DNA of 64,000 nt, from assembly GCA_009731375.1 (NCBI GenBank), contig BJOX01000342.1, positions 503,586-567,585 of the forward strand, written 5' to 3'. The stretch comes from Paulinella micropora. Its lineage: Eukaryota; Cercozoa; Imbricatea; Euglyphida. The notes below the pieces were generated by a model. The model made no database searches. It saw only the letters and a program-made list of their open reading frames with translations, and was not told where the DNA came from. Every line of letters begins with the position of its first letter. The first letter of the stretch is position 1. This document shows, piece after piece, positions 10,026 to 20,254 of the stretch. Position numbers and translations under genes: made by a program.

Positions 10026-10984
10026 AGAAACCAGATACAAAGCAACTTACAAAAGAAATATGAGTTAATACATGACGAGGAAGAAAAGGAAAAGAAGAAG
10101 AGGGAAGATGTGATAGAAGAAAATAAAAGGTTAGAAAGAAAGACATAGCAGATGCAAAGGAAAGACAAGAGGTATTGGACAGAGAACATAAAAGAGAAAT
10201 AGCAGAGGCGAAGGAAAGGCAGGAAGAAAAGGACAGGGAACTAAGAAGGGAGCAAAAACTCATAGAAGATGTAAAGTTTGAACACGATAGGAAACAAAAA
10301 TTATTACTATTACCACAGCCACAATATCAACCACAACTTATACAAGCGGTGAATAATCAACCACCTACACCAGCGACACCACTTCCAAAACCTCCTACTG
10401 CAGAAGACACTGAACTAGATGAAAACATAAAACTTTTGAAATCCGCTTATTATACTGATGAAGAGATTAAAAAAATGACTGATAGAATGATACAAAAAAC
10501 AGCAGATGATATTAAATTATTGAAACAGAAAAATGTAAAACTGACTGATATGAGGAAAGCACTAGCACAAGAAGAAAAAAAGGGGCAAGCTGCGGAAAAT
10601 GATGTTAAAAATTTACAATTTAAGCAAACAATGAAAGATGCCTTATCAAAAAAGTATTTACCAGAAATAAAAATCGTTGATTTATCGCGGGCCTTAAAAA
10701 GGAAACTTGAAATGGACGGACATACAAAATTGAAACATAGAGAAAATAGCGAATGGATTATGGCGATGGTAAAAAGGTTTAAAATTAATGTAGGAAACGA
10801 TGAGAAACAAATAAAAAAGAAAATAGCAGATTATGCTAAGTATGATGAGTATATGGGGAAACAAGGAGGTACAGGTAGGAAATTACACCATACATTGGAC
10901 GAAATGATTAATAAATTATTTTCAATTGCGAAAAAAAAAATATTTAACCCGCAAAGATTGGAAACACACAATGAACAAACATGA
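10026..10984 (+). pseudogene. Long coiled-coil protein, frameshifted
   Basis: After the gap, a frame opens with KKYELIHDEEEKEKKKRED and continues, after a 1-nt shift near 10140, as repeated AKERQE-DREHKRE heptads. A Pro/Gln linker (LLPQPQYQPQLIQ) and further Glu/Lys helices follow. The C-terminus reads into an A10 run near 10930; one base changed there joins it to the next frame (DWKHTMNKHDFV). The product could be a scaffold or core protein lying before the protease. Homopolymer sites at each break make sequencing error a real alternative to decay. Confidence 0.55.
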
Positions 10985-11228
10985 TTTTGTAAAAACTCTA
11001 ACTAGCAAAATGACAATAGACCCAAATGTGGATAAACAAGTTTCAACGGATTTAAATATTGACGAGGGAATGCCACAACAACTACCACTACCATTAGAGC
11101 CACAGCCACAGCAACCAGAGCAACAGCCTGAGCCACAGCAACCACAACCAGAGGAGCCACAGACAGACGAGCAACAGCAAGAGCAATCCATGCAGGAAGG
11201 AGAGGGTCGCGGTTTAATGACTAAATGA
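10926..11228 (+). CDS. Pro/Gln/Glu-rich low-complexity segment, upstream of protease
   Basis: The frame encodes MTIDPNVDKQVSTDLNIDEG followed by a repetitive PQQPEQQPEPQQPQPEE stretch and EGRGLMTK. It overlaps the coiled-coil frame across the A10 run and stops 1-2 codons before the protease frame opens. It most likely links those two proteins as one reading frame before indels, but a separate gene cannot be excluded. Confidence 0.45.
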   Translation: MRKKKYLTRKDWKHTMNKHDFVKTLTSKMTIDPNVDKQVSTDLNIDEGMPQQLPLPLEPQPQQPEQQPEPQQPQPEEPQTDEQQQEQSMQEGEGRGLMTK

Positions 11229-11743
11229 AATAGATGATATACTGAAAAAATATGGATGGTATCTCGGAACAATAGCAAGCGATGAAATCTACAAGTTGAA
11301 GCCCGGAAGCAGAAAACGATACGGATTTATTATGAATTTGGACAATCACAAACAAGCGGGGTCTCATTGGATCGCCGTTTACTGCTCTTTAGATGGCGAT
11401 AGAAGTATAGAGATATACGACCCGCTAGCCCTGTATAAACCAACGGAAGACTTTCAACAACAAATGAAACAACTAATTGATAAAAGCCACCCAAGCACAT
11501 ACCTGCTTATGAAGGTTAATCAAGTAAAACAACAATCAGACACATCGGATACCTGCGGATGGCATAGTATGAGGTTTCTTTTAGAGCGAGCAAAAGGCAA
11601 CCGCTTTAAGTTTGCTAGCGGATATACAGACTTAAAAGAGAAGGAAGCGGAGGAGTTGAAAGCACAGAATNNNNNNNNNNAAAGAAGAAGCGGAGAAATT
11701 AAAAGCACAGAATGGGTATGGTAATTTTGATACATTAATCTAA
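11221..11743 (+). CDS. Adenain-like (C5/Ulp1 clan) cysteine protease
   Basis: This is the virion maturation protease of PLVs and Polintons. The catalytic His is in GSHWIAVYC, the acidic residue in IEIYDPLA and the Cys in DTCGWHSMRFLLERA, in the H-D-C order of adenovirus protease and Ulp1. The frame opens at 11221 (NEIDDILKKYGWYLGTI), fitting the usual N-terminal region, but no ATG lies there. It was probably continuous with the preceding Pro/Gln frame. A 10-N gap at 11671 is flanked by a near-duplicate of GAAGCGGAG...AAAGCACAGAAT. Collapsing it gives a C-terminus KAQNGYGNFDTLI and a stop at 11741. Confidence 0.85.
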
Positions 11744-11765
11744 AATATTATTTGTATAATATATC

Positions 11766-12577
11766 ATGGACTATAAGGGAGGGAGAAGTTCGGGTATCTA
11801 TTACATAAATAGTAAAAATAGAATAACGGGTACAGATAGCGACTTTACACACGAAATAAACTTAAAATCACTAGACAATCCCACACATTGTAAAATTCTT
11901 CATATCTATGTTCCAAAATCTTATTACTCTGTGGCTTCACCATATAATACTTTTACATTATCCGAAGACGGGTATGAGGCTTTAATTACGATACCTGAGG
12001 GAAACTACACAATGAACAATTTAAAAAATAAGTTGTCGGAGGTACTGACGACAGAAAGTCCAAATGACTATACTTATGTTGTCTCAAGCAACAATACCAA
12101 CACAGAAGCGGAGGATGGTAAATTAACATTCAGTGTTTCAAATAACGGAGGTATTCAACCGCGGTTTATATTTGATACCGATACCCGCATTCACGAGGTT
12201 ATGGGTTTTGATAGAAATTCAACAGATTTCTTTTCTAATGATTTCATTAAATCGCCAAATTTGATTATTCTAACTGGAGAAAAGACTTTATACCTTCAAT
12301 CGGACTTAGTTGGTGAAGGAGATAATCATGTGCTACAAGAAATATACACCGCCAACGAAATTCCATTTGGTGCCATTATATACGACGGAAGTGGGTCGGA
12401 GTATGGTAAGAAATTATCCACCAGTTCAAATAATGCGTATCGTTTTATCTTACAGACGAAAACGACCAAGCGATTAATCTTAATGGGTTAGGTATTGTAA
12501 TGACATTATTAATTTACAGAGAGACTAATTATTTTAATTTATTTACATCATTTTTTAATTTGTTAAAATCTAGATAA
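11766..12577 (+). pseudogene. Minor capsid (penton-like, single jelly-roll) protein, late frameshift
   Basis: Begins MDYKGGRSSGIYYINSKNR, the typical start of PLV/Polinton minor capsid proteins, followed by FTHEINLKSLDN and a beta-rich body. The continuous frame ends at 12491. A 1-nt shift near 12451 restores TDENDQAINLNGLGIVMTLL and a stop at 12575, the expected C-terminal strand. The product would form pentons at capsid vertices. It lies directly before the major capsid gene, the normal order. Confidence 0.8.
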
Positions 12578-12659
12578 TTAATTTAATTTTATAACTATTT
12601 ATTTTTTCTATAAATATATTCTGGTGAATTAGTTAATTTACACTACTTCAAAAAAAAAA
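12578..12659 (+). promoter_or_regulatory. AT-rich leader of the major capsid gene
   Basis: These 82 bp are about 85% AT. They hold a TATA-like CTATAAATATA near 12609 and end in an A10 run touching the ATG at 12660. No coding frame crosses them. The poly-A leader recalls late-gene 5' leaders of large DNA viruses, but that is only analogy. Confidence 0.35.
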
Positions 12660-14126
12660 ATGCAGACTCAACACGGAGGCGAACTAGACTTTTCCAGAAC
12701 CGACTACATCAGTGCTTCGTATCGTTTGAATAAACTAACTCCGCGAGAAAGTGCGGGAGCTATTACTGTTACTACCGCAGGAGGACAAGAAAGCAACTTT
12801 GACCTTATCAGCAGGCCATTTAACTTAGCCCGCTCTGTCTTGAGTTTTACTTATGCACCACCAGCAATTGCAGCGAACTATAACAAATGCTATATGGATT
12901 GTCTGGCTCCTATTAGACAAATTCAACTTCAAACCCGTAGCGGTGTTTATCTGTGCGATGTAAATGAAGTTGGTAATTTTACAAAGATTATTTGGAAGGC
13001 CGAAACTTCTATGAAGGACTTTCTGACACTTGAAAACCACGACAATGGAAGTGGTGCGGGATGTATGCTTCAAAAGTGTAATGTAGATAGTAAGATTAAT
13101 ATCTCAACTTTACAAATAGTAAAGGAGACTTTTAGAACAACAATGACTGATGCTGGTAATGATATTGCCGCAAGTGTTAAGGCTATGTTTGGTGAACCTG
13201 TTGTTAATGCCCGTCGCCATAATGATGTCTGTATCGCGGATGGAAGTGGGCAACTCTCTGTCGTCAATGTCGCTTACAACGAGCCTAAGTATTTCTCTGG
13301 CGGTTCTATTACTTCCGCTGAGCCTTCTATCAGTGTTAAGATAAATCTGGGTATGCTTTACAATACTATTTTCGCACTAGATAAGACTATTATGTTTCCA
13401 GAGATTTTGAATATGCGGATTGTGTGGCAACAGACCCCTAAAATTTATTATTACAACAATGACCCCCTATCAATTGCTGGCGGAGCGGTTGTTGCTGCCG
13501 CTGGTAATGTAAGTGTTTCTAATCTCAACTTGTTCCTTGCTGTAGAGACTAATCCCGATGTCATTCAATCAATTCAACAAAAGGTGGCGAGTGCTGAAGG
13601 TATGAGTTTTAATATTGATTATCCTTATGTTTATAAAAATTCCATTGCTCAATCAACTACACAAAAAATTATTCTCCGCTTTGATAGGGGGCATGGTAAA
13701 AGGTTGAAGAAAATTTATCACACACTCTTTAACAACACCGAAAACAAGAATACCGCTTATGATATTGATAACAGAGCAAACGCTAAGACTACCAGTTTTC
13801 ACACCACACTTGACGGGGCACGACTTCAGGAATTTGAAATATTTCCCGCTAGTTTTGAAGATTATATGTGCTTGAAACCTAAACTTGAAGGTTCTGTTTT
13901 GATGAATTCAAATGTGTATCAATACAACTGGTTCTGGGTTGATACTTGGGATAATACCCGCCCGCTGTGGAGCAAAGACCAAAATGAAGTTAGTGGGCTT
14001 GACCTTTCCAATGAGAGACGATGGGAGTTCATTAGCACTACACAGAATAATGCTCATCAGCATGTAAGTGTAGCAATCACTCAGCGGGAGGTTCAGGTTA
14101 AGGCAAATATAATTTCCATTTCATAA
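12660..14126 (+). CDS. Major capsid protein, double jelly-roll
   Basis: An intact frame of 488 aa beginning MQTQHGGELDFSRTDYISAS. The length and order fit the double jelly-roll capsid proteins of PLVs and virophages. Features include an N-terminal strand region (NFDLISRPFNLARSVLSF), a central linker around residues 230-270, and C-terminal FPASFEDYMCLKPKLEGS and NWFWVDTWDN. It forms the hexameric capsomers. It is one of the few long genes here with no disruption, unlike polymerase, integrase and fibre. A partial alternative is a decayed copy that by chance kept this frame. Confidence 0.85.
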   Translation: MQTQHGGELDFSRTDYISASYRLNKLTPRESAGAITVTTAGGQESNFDLISRPFNLARSVLSFTYAPPAIAANYNKCYMDCLAPIRQIQLQTRSGVYLCDVNEVGNFTKIIWKAETSMKDFLTLENHDNGSGAGCMLQKCNVDSKINISTLQIVKETFRTTMTDAGNDIAASVKAMFGEPVVNARRHNDVCIADGSGQLSVVNVAYNEPKYFSGGSITSAEPSISVKINLGMLYNTIFALDKTIMFPEILNMRIVWQQTPKIYYYNNDPLSIAGGAVVAAAGNVSVSNLNLFLAVETNPDVIQSIQQKVASAEGMSFNIDYPYVYKNSIAQSTTQKIILRFDRGHGKRLKKIYHTLFNNTENKNTAYDIDNRANAKTTSFHTTLDGARLQEFEIFPASFEDYMCLKPKLEGSVLMNSNVYQYNWFWVDTWDNTRPLWSKDQNEVSGLDLSNERRWEFISTTQNNAHQHVSVAITQREVQVKANIISIS

Positions 14127-14216
14127 ACTGCCAAAACAAAAAATTTAAAAAAATTTAGATTTATTTTTTCATTTAATATAACACATTTGTTTTTGAGGTA
14201 GTCAAAAACAAAAACA

Positions 14217-15515
14217 ATGATGACTACCTCAAAAACAATGACTACACACCAGAGAGACTTGATCGCACAAAATCCAGACGGAGATTTTTTTAACATCAGG
14301 GTCGGATATGATGGTGGTATTAAAACTGATAATATGAAAACTGCTTTTGGAGAAACGCTAGTTGGACAATTAACTCCATTTGTTCAGGAAATCTTTCCAT
14401 ACACTATTAATACAAGGGTATGGACTTAAACAGAGACAAAATCTTCTGTGTCATTTTTGAATAATATGGCAGAATTAAAAACTCAAGCAGATAACACGGC
14501 AAATGCTATCCTAACAAGTAAAAGAAGAATAAAATATCGGACGGGTATGGGAGTTGTCGGTCGCTTCACTGCTATATGGACAACTGATGACAAAAAAGCC
14601 TATTATTCGTGTGTAGGAATTGGTGAAAGTGATTTTTCAAATGGTTTTTATTTTTATAAAACTAATGTCGGGATGCGTATTCTACAAGCCAAAGGAGGGG
14701 GTACAACTTTTATTCAACAAGCAAACTGGGATGACCCATGCGATGGAACAAAAGATATGCCTGTTATTGATTGGAGTAAAGGAAATGTATTCCAAATTCA
14801 ATTTCAATATTTAGGCTTTGGTGCTATAAGGTTTTCTATTGAAAATCCTACGACAGGCGAATTTCAATTAGTCCATACTATTAAGTATGTGCCAACGCAG
14901 GTGTAAGTCTAAGAAACACTACTTTACTATTTACCGCACTAATGAGGAATGATGCTGCTATCGGAATTCAAACTCTTAAAACAGCAAGTGTTGGATTATT
15001 TATTGAAGGAAGTAATACAATAAACACAAGTATAACAAACGAAGTGGAAGGAAGTAAAGCAGCAAACACAACTGAAAGCCCTATTATTAGTATCAGGAAT
15101 AAAGCAACATTTGATGCGGGCGGTGCTAATTTAACAAATTATTCAAATGTTTATCCCACTTTGATAAGTATTACGAATGAAGATAGTAAGGCGTGTGTAG
15201 TAAAAATGGTATTGAATGGAACACTAACTGGAGCGGGTTTTGCAGATGTTGATACTAAGTATTCAATTGTGGATACTGATACAAAGGCGAGTGTCGTTGC
15301 CAACGGAACAACAATTTTTAAACTTTATGTAAATTCTCAATCAACTCAACAAATAAATCTTAGAAATTATGATATATATCTGTCTCNNNNNNNNNNGAAA
15401 TTATGATATACATCTGTCTCCTAGTGATGTATTGACTTTTACACAAAAATCCGTTGGAACTGCCAATAATGGTTCAAATGTTAATGTTATCGCTAACTTC
15501 ATAGAAGACCAATAA
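14217..15515 (+). pseudogene. Beta-rich structural or fibre-like protein, broken
   Basis: Three frame pieces (14217-14429, 14448-14906, 14942-15515) read as one protein of about 430 aa. They are separated by an in-frame TAA at 14427 and a 1-nt shift near 14890, and a 10-N gap at 15387 sits on a duplicated GAAATTATGATATA segment. The N-terminus has FFNIRVGYDGGIKTDNMKTAFGE. A central domain has YRTGMGVVGRFTAIWT and SCVGIGESDFSNGFYF. The C-terminus is Thr/Asn-rich and repetitive. Its place after the major capsid gene suggests a virion surface protein. No family is recognised. Confidence 0.6.
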
Positions 15516-16035
15516 AGCAAAAAAAATTAATTGAATAAAATATCAATGATTTAAATAATTTTTTTATGGCATCCACATTTTGGCACCACTGCTGTTGAAC
15601 TAACCATTCAAGGTATGGTTTATCAATTTTGGCTACATCTTCAATGTTTTTGTGTGCATATTTTCCATATTGAAGAACAACATCTTTCTTTAATATACAT
15701 CCTTCTTCTGTACATGTAGCATTCGCTATTTCTTCGCCAACATTAGCCTTGATTTCGGTAATTCCAGTCTCTCTCTTAACAAGATCTGTTTCCTTAAATG
15801 GTGTGCTTGGTTCCTCCATTATAATTTTTGCTAGTGTAGCCTCCAATGGAATAACTACTTTCACATTACATCCTTCGTCTGTAGCTTTCGCTGTGTCGTC
15901 GCGGGGTTTATATTGTTCATAGAAAGAAACAATGTCAGGCTTAGTCCATTTAATCGTGGGTTTCTTAATATCAATGTCAAGGTTCCCTTTGTCAATTTCA
16001 TTTAAGTAGTCCTGTTTGGTTGACAGGTCAGTCAT
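15499..16035 (-). CDS. Protein with ExoX-C-like domain (FGKYxGKxIxDV), copy 1
   Basis: A 178-aa frame with a mixed N-terminal part and a C-terminal domain LQYGKYAHKNIEDVAKIDKPYLEWLVQQQW. This is the pattern of the small domain at the end of exonuclease X and related proteins (DUF3820/ExoX-like C). The domain often accompanies DNA-replication or repair enzymes. Here it sits directly after the polymerase in the same direction and next to a second copy. No nuclease catalytic motif is visible, so an accessory role with the polymerase is inferred. The 3' end overlaps the end of the preceding plus-strand gene by 17 bp. Confidence 0.65.
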   Translation of the reverse strand: MTDLSTKQDYLNEIDKGNLDIDIKKPTIKWTKPDIVSFYEQYKPRDDTAKATDEGCNVKVVIPLEATLAKIIMEEPSTPFKETDLVKRETGITEIKANVGEEIANATCTEEGCILKKDVVLQYGKYAHKNIEDVAKIDKPYLEWLVQQQWCQNVDAIKKLFKSLIFYSINFFCFIGLL

Positions 16036-16075
16036 TGATATATATAAATATTAAAAAAATCTTTTAGCAAAAATA

Positions 16076-16387
16076 TCAAATATATTTTTTAACTTCACTT
16101 TTAATGTCAGTAAATTTCTCAAACCACGGCTGTTTCATAACCCATTCTAGATATGGTTTGTCAATGGTAGCAACATCTTGAATTTTCTTACCTTTATACT
16201 TACCGAATGGAAAAATATCCCTTGGCTTGCCTGCCCGTGCATTTTCAATCATTTGGATTTCGTCAGTAATTATCTTTTTAACATCGGTAAGAGAAAATGT
16301 TTCTTTTTTATTTTCAATAGAGAGTTTCTCAAACTTCTCACATAATCTGGTGAGGGTGGTCATTGGTCTATATAGAGTGGTAAACAA
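16076..16387 (-). CDS. Protein with ExoX-C-like domain, copy 2
   Basis: A 103-aa frame; the likely start is MTTLTRLCEKFEKL, a few codons inside the longest frame. The C-terminal half, FPFGKYKGKKIQDVATIDKPYLEWVMKQPWF, is clearly paralogous to the neighbour at 15499-16035. The Gly-Lys-Tyr-Lys-Gly-Lys core is better kept here. The two form a tandem pair behind the polymerase. Confidence 0.65.
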   Translation of the reverse strand: MFTTLYRPMTTLTRLCEKFEKLSIENKKETFSLTDVKKIITDEIQMIENARAGKPRDIFPFGKYKGKKIQDVATIDKPYLEWVMKQPWFEKFTDIKSEVKKYI

Positions 16388-16415
16388 TTTTATGGAAAAA
16401 ATTAATTAATTGATG

Positions 16416-19400
16416 TTATATTTTTTTAAGACTTGATTTGATATCCGAAAGGGATACTATAATTTCGTTGATAAACTCACGCCCGCACCACTTATTTTCA
16501 TTAACTTTCTTTTTCAAATGAGTATTATGTAAAATACTGAAATATGGAATATCTTGTTGCTTACTATTTTTACTCATATGGATTTTCTTCATTTGGAAAT
16601 CTCTACAATTTTCAATACTTTCTCCATTATCAATTTTTTCGTAAATTTCTGGGTTTAACTCTTTTGAATTTAAGCCTTTACCTCTTAAGTGATAATATCT
16701 TTTTTTAACTCCTTCATTTTCATAGCATTCAACGATATGAACTCCTTTGCTTTTGTGTTTCAAGTCATTCTTGGTTAATGAAGGTATCATTGCTTCATTG
16801 GTCGTAAATTCTAACATATACAATTTTGGAGCAATCCATATTCCTTTTATTATTTTACATCCATCTCCTAAATCATCAGTAATACCCCCGAGAGATTTAT
16901 CACCCAACCTTTAATAAGTTTAGCCGAATTCACGTGTAATATCAAACTATCGGTATCGGTATAATAAAAGTCTTTTTCTACTTCTCTATTTGGATTAGCA
17001 TCTTTTATGTAATTATACATAATCCTTCTGCTGTATGCTAGAATGAAAGCCCCGTAGTGAGAAGGTTTTGTTATGCTATCTTCAACCAGAACTTCATTTC
17101 TGGGAATTCCGGAAGCGTGCCATAATTTTTTTCCATCAGTATCTGTGAATTCAACTACATCTGAGATATAGTGTTTATTCCAGAATTTCCAGTATCCATC
17201 ATTAGTTGTTATATATTATGTTTTAGTCGGAATAGGTCGTTGTATCATTTTACCATATAACGAATTCATAAATAGTTTTGCTAATAGATACTGCGGTGTG
17301 CCTTTCTCGCTAGTCTCTTTAGCCTTAAACATTTCTTGAATGTATTCATTGAATACTGGTTCCGCTTCTTCCGAGTAATAGCCTTTATGAATTGTTATCT
17401 CATAACCTTCCTTAACCATATCTTCAATATCTACATATGTAATCCATTGGTTTTTCATATCTGTTAGGTTCCATTTTAATGATCCCATTCTATCTCGCTG
17501 ACCGACCCTTGAATGAAGTAAGTTTTTAGGAGATATATAATCAACATTGTAAATACCGATCGGAAGATTATTAATATTAAAAGGTGCTATCGCCTCTTTT
17601 ATTTGTCCGACCATAAAGAGATTAAGCATCGCCGTCGGATAAAGTGATACAACATCCGCATCAATTAAATAATCCGTCAGTTTGTCAAATGAGATTTTTC
17701 CATTTATGTAATCATTATATTGATTTGAAATAAATCTCTTTTTACTCGGGTATGTCCGTGCTCCGATTACTGCTTTTCTAAAGGCTTTTTCTTGTTCTAT
17801 TGTTGGAAGTCTTACATCATGCTTTCCGTCAATCATTTTTTTCCAAATATTGAAAGCAAGGCTTGAAGTTGAGATATATGAAGTTAGATTAACTGAATGT
17901 TTTTCAAATATCTCTGAGTTTAACTTGTCATAGAATTCTTTCAACCCCATAACATCACACTTAAGATATTCAAGACATTTATTTTTTAATTCATCTGTCA
18001 TCGTTTCCCATGTCGTAGCCTCGTCGTGGTTAAAGTCTCCTTTCAATGTCTCACACTTCATATTTTCTAAGTTATCCTTTAATGTTCCTTGAGTGTGCTT
18101 ACACATATCCCACATTTTAATATTTTCAAACTCCAGAGAGATAATTGATCAGTTATTTATTTTTGACGACTTCGGTTTAATTCCTCTTCTAATCAATTCT
18201 TGTAAAATGAAGTAGTGGTCGAAGTTGGCCCCATTAAAACCATTTACATAAAGAATTGGTTCTTCATTTTCTTTTCTTCTTCCCTTTCTTACTCCTCCTA
18301 CTTTTTTTGCTGGTGTTTGTATTTTTTTCTTTTCCCATTCTTCCTTTAATTTTCTTCCTCTTTCTATAAGTAAATCAAGAAATTTAGAAATACAATCTTT
18401 ACCAGCATAATATTTAAATCCCTCTTTTCCTTGTGTATATCCGATGATATAGCAATCGTGAATATCAAACCCTGAAGCAATCAATTTGTTTCTCCAAGTT
18501 TCTAAGTCGTAATGAAGGATTTCATCTTTATTATTATATTTTTCTGGGTAGAAATTAGTTAATAAATGTCGCTGACCATTCTTTAGAATTCTAGTATTAG
18601 CATAATTTATTCTTTTCTGATTGCATGTGTGCTTATCGTAATATTCATACAAACATTTTTCACATTTGTTTTTATATCTTTTGATTAAACTGAAATAATG
18701 ATTATTATCTAAGTAAATCATAATGTCTGCTTCTTCTCCAATATCATTTGTTCTCATGGTTTCTTTTGTATAAGCATTCGTAATTTTGTATGTCTTATTT
18801 TCTTTTATGTATTTATTAAGGATTTGTAAGGAGATAGAGAATGGAATAGGACAATCTTTAGAAAGATTAAATTGCTCTCTTATGTCATTACATCTTTTTC
18901 TGTTAATAATTGGAATATTAAGAATATCTTTACAAAGGAAGAACAAGCAGTTATTATTTTTGCTGGCGGGAGAAATTAATATACTTTCTTCTGCTTTTGT
19001 TTTTTTACATTTTTTCTTTCCTTCGTAGCATCCTCCACCGCTCTCTTGAAATATTACAACTTTAGCATATTCAATAATTCTGTCATAGCCAGAACCGGAA
19101 GCATGAATATTATCTATGTTAAATTCATTTAACATTTCCATGAAAGCATCATAATCCTTTATTTGAAAATAATTAAAAGATTTCTTTTTAAAATAGGTGT
19201 TAAATTCTTTTGATTCCGTTATATATGTAAGTGAAACATTGACATCGGCATTTCTCTTCATCCCTTTTCTTTTCGCATCTAACAATATAGGGAGTAATAC
19301 TTCGTGCTCTAATTTGTCAGTATCGTAAAAATTTATATCTAACACTGCTCGTTCATATGTGAGAGAATTTGATTTATTATCTCGACTAGATTTTAACTCA

Positions 19401-19513
19401 ACTACTTTGAATTCCTTCTTGCTCTCTCTAGTTGTAGTTTTCCTCAAATTTGCTCTTACCTTTGCTAGTTCTACATTTTCCTTAGTCGGTCTGGGCGGTA
19501 AGGGTGGTGGCAT
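16416..19513 (-). pseudogene. Family-B DNA polymerase (protein-primed type) with OTU-like N-terminus, broken
   Basis: This is the replicative polymerase of the element. N-terminal residues 180-275 show NNNCLFFLC (Cys about 189) and LDNNHYFSLI (His about 272), an OTU-protease-like Cys/His pair. Exo I is YDLET (residue 336), Exo II NGANFDHYFIL, Exo III YLKCDVMGLKEFY. Polymerase motif A is DADVVSLYP (near 17660), B is KLFMNSLYGK (near 17260), C is YTDTDSLI (near 16955), then KLYM, the KxY motif. In-frame TGA (18149-18151) and TAA (17216-17218) and a 1-nt shift near 16910 break it. Read through, it is about 1,030 aa, normal for Polintons. Confidence 0.87.
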
Positions 19514-19658
19514 ATTTTACTTTTATATAAGTGTGGATATAAAAATGATAAAATAAATTAAATTGTTTTACCGATATATATAAATATAAATTGTCTTACC
19601 TTTAATACGAAATTTATTTTATTTATTTATTACAAAATAATTTTTTTGTTTTTTTATT

Positions 19659-19875
19659 TTATGCTCCTCTCGCCTTCATTTCTTCATACTCTTTAAGTTT
19701 CCTGTTTCGTTCTTTCAATTTTTCCTTTCTTCTTGTATTTACTTCTTCGCGGTGCTTAATATAATAAGCAATTGATTTTTCATTGTTAGCCTTTCGTTTG
19801 TCATCTAGAGTGAGATATTTCTTATGCCTACCTATCGAAACTTTTATAAAAAGTTTCGCAAAATCTTTTTACTCA
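19659..19875 (-). CDS. Short basic coiled-coil protein, possibly partial
   Basis: This frame has no clear ATG. It encodes GRHKKYLTLDDKRKANNEKS, then AYYIKHREEVNTRRKEK and a Lys/Glu-rich tail ending EMKARGA with a stop at 19659. It looks like the C-terminal part of a basic DNA-binding protein whose start was lost. No family is assigned. Confidence 0.35.
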
Positions 19876-19942
19876 AAGATTTGTTTCAAAATCTTTGTAT
19901 ATTATAAGTAATAATATTTATTTCTTTAAATGGTTTTACATT

Positions 19943-20215
19943 TTATTTCTTATTCAATAATATCATAGACCTTAATTTAAGTTGTGTGATTGCTTCTTCA
20001 CAAATTCGCCATTTATGTATATTCAATGTGGTTGAAGGTTCTTCCAATATTTTGTTCCTTTGTTCAATCCAAAACTTGAATGCATTACTATATCTCTGAA
20101 GCACTTTTCTTTTTGTGTATTTCTTAATCCTTCTATCGTCCGCTAATGCTTCTGGAAAATGTAAGTTGTATAGTTCTTTCATTTCTTTGTCCGCTTGTAT
20201 CATTATAGAAGACAT
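19943..20215 (-). CDS. Hypothetical 90-aa helical protein
   Basis: An intact frame starting MSSIMIQADKEMKELY, charged and helical (DDRRIKKYTKRKVLQRYSN, ICEEAITQLKLRS). It has no Cys cluster or membrane segment. It lies between the polymerase and the zinc-finger gene and reads in the same direction. Function unknown. Confidence 0.5.
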   Translation of the reverse strand: MSSIMIQADKEMKELYNLHFPEALADDRRIKKYTKRKVLQRYSNAFKFWIEQRNKILEEPSTTLNIHKWRICEEAITQLKLRSMILLNKK

Positions 20216-20254
20216 ATTATATATAAGTAATAATATTTATTTCTTTAAATAGTT

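Noticed and set aside
3560-19513. Stop-codon recoding or readthrough in the PLV
   Set aside because: TAG, TGA and TAA all occur in frame and are mixed with 1-nt shifts, which fits decay or errors better than a changed code.
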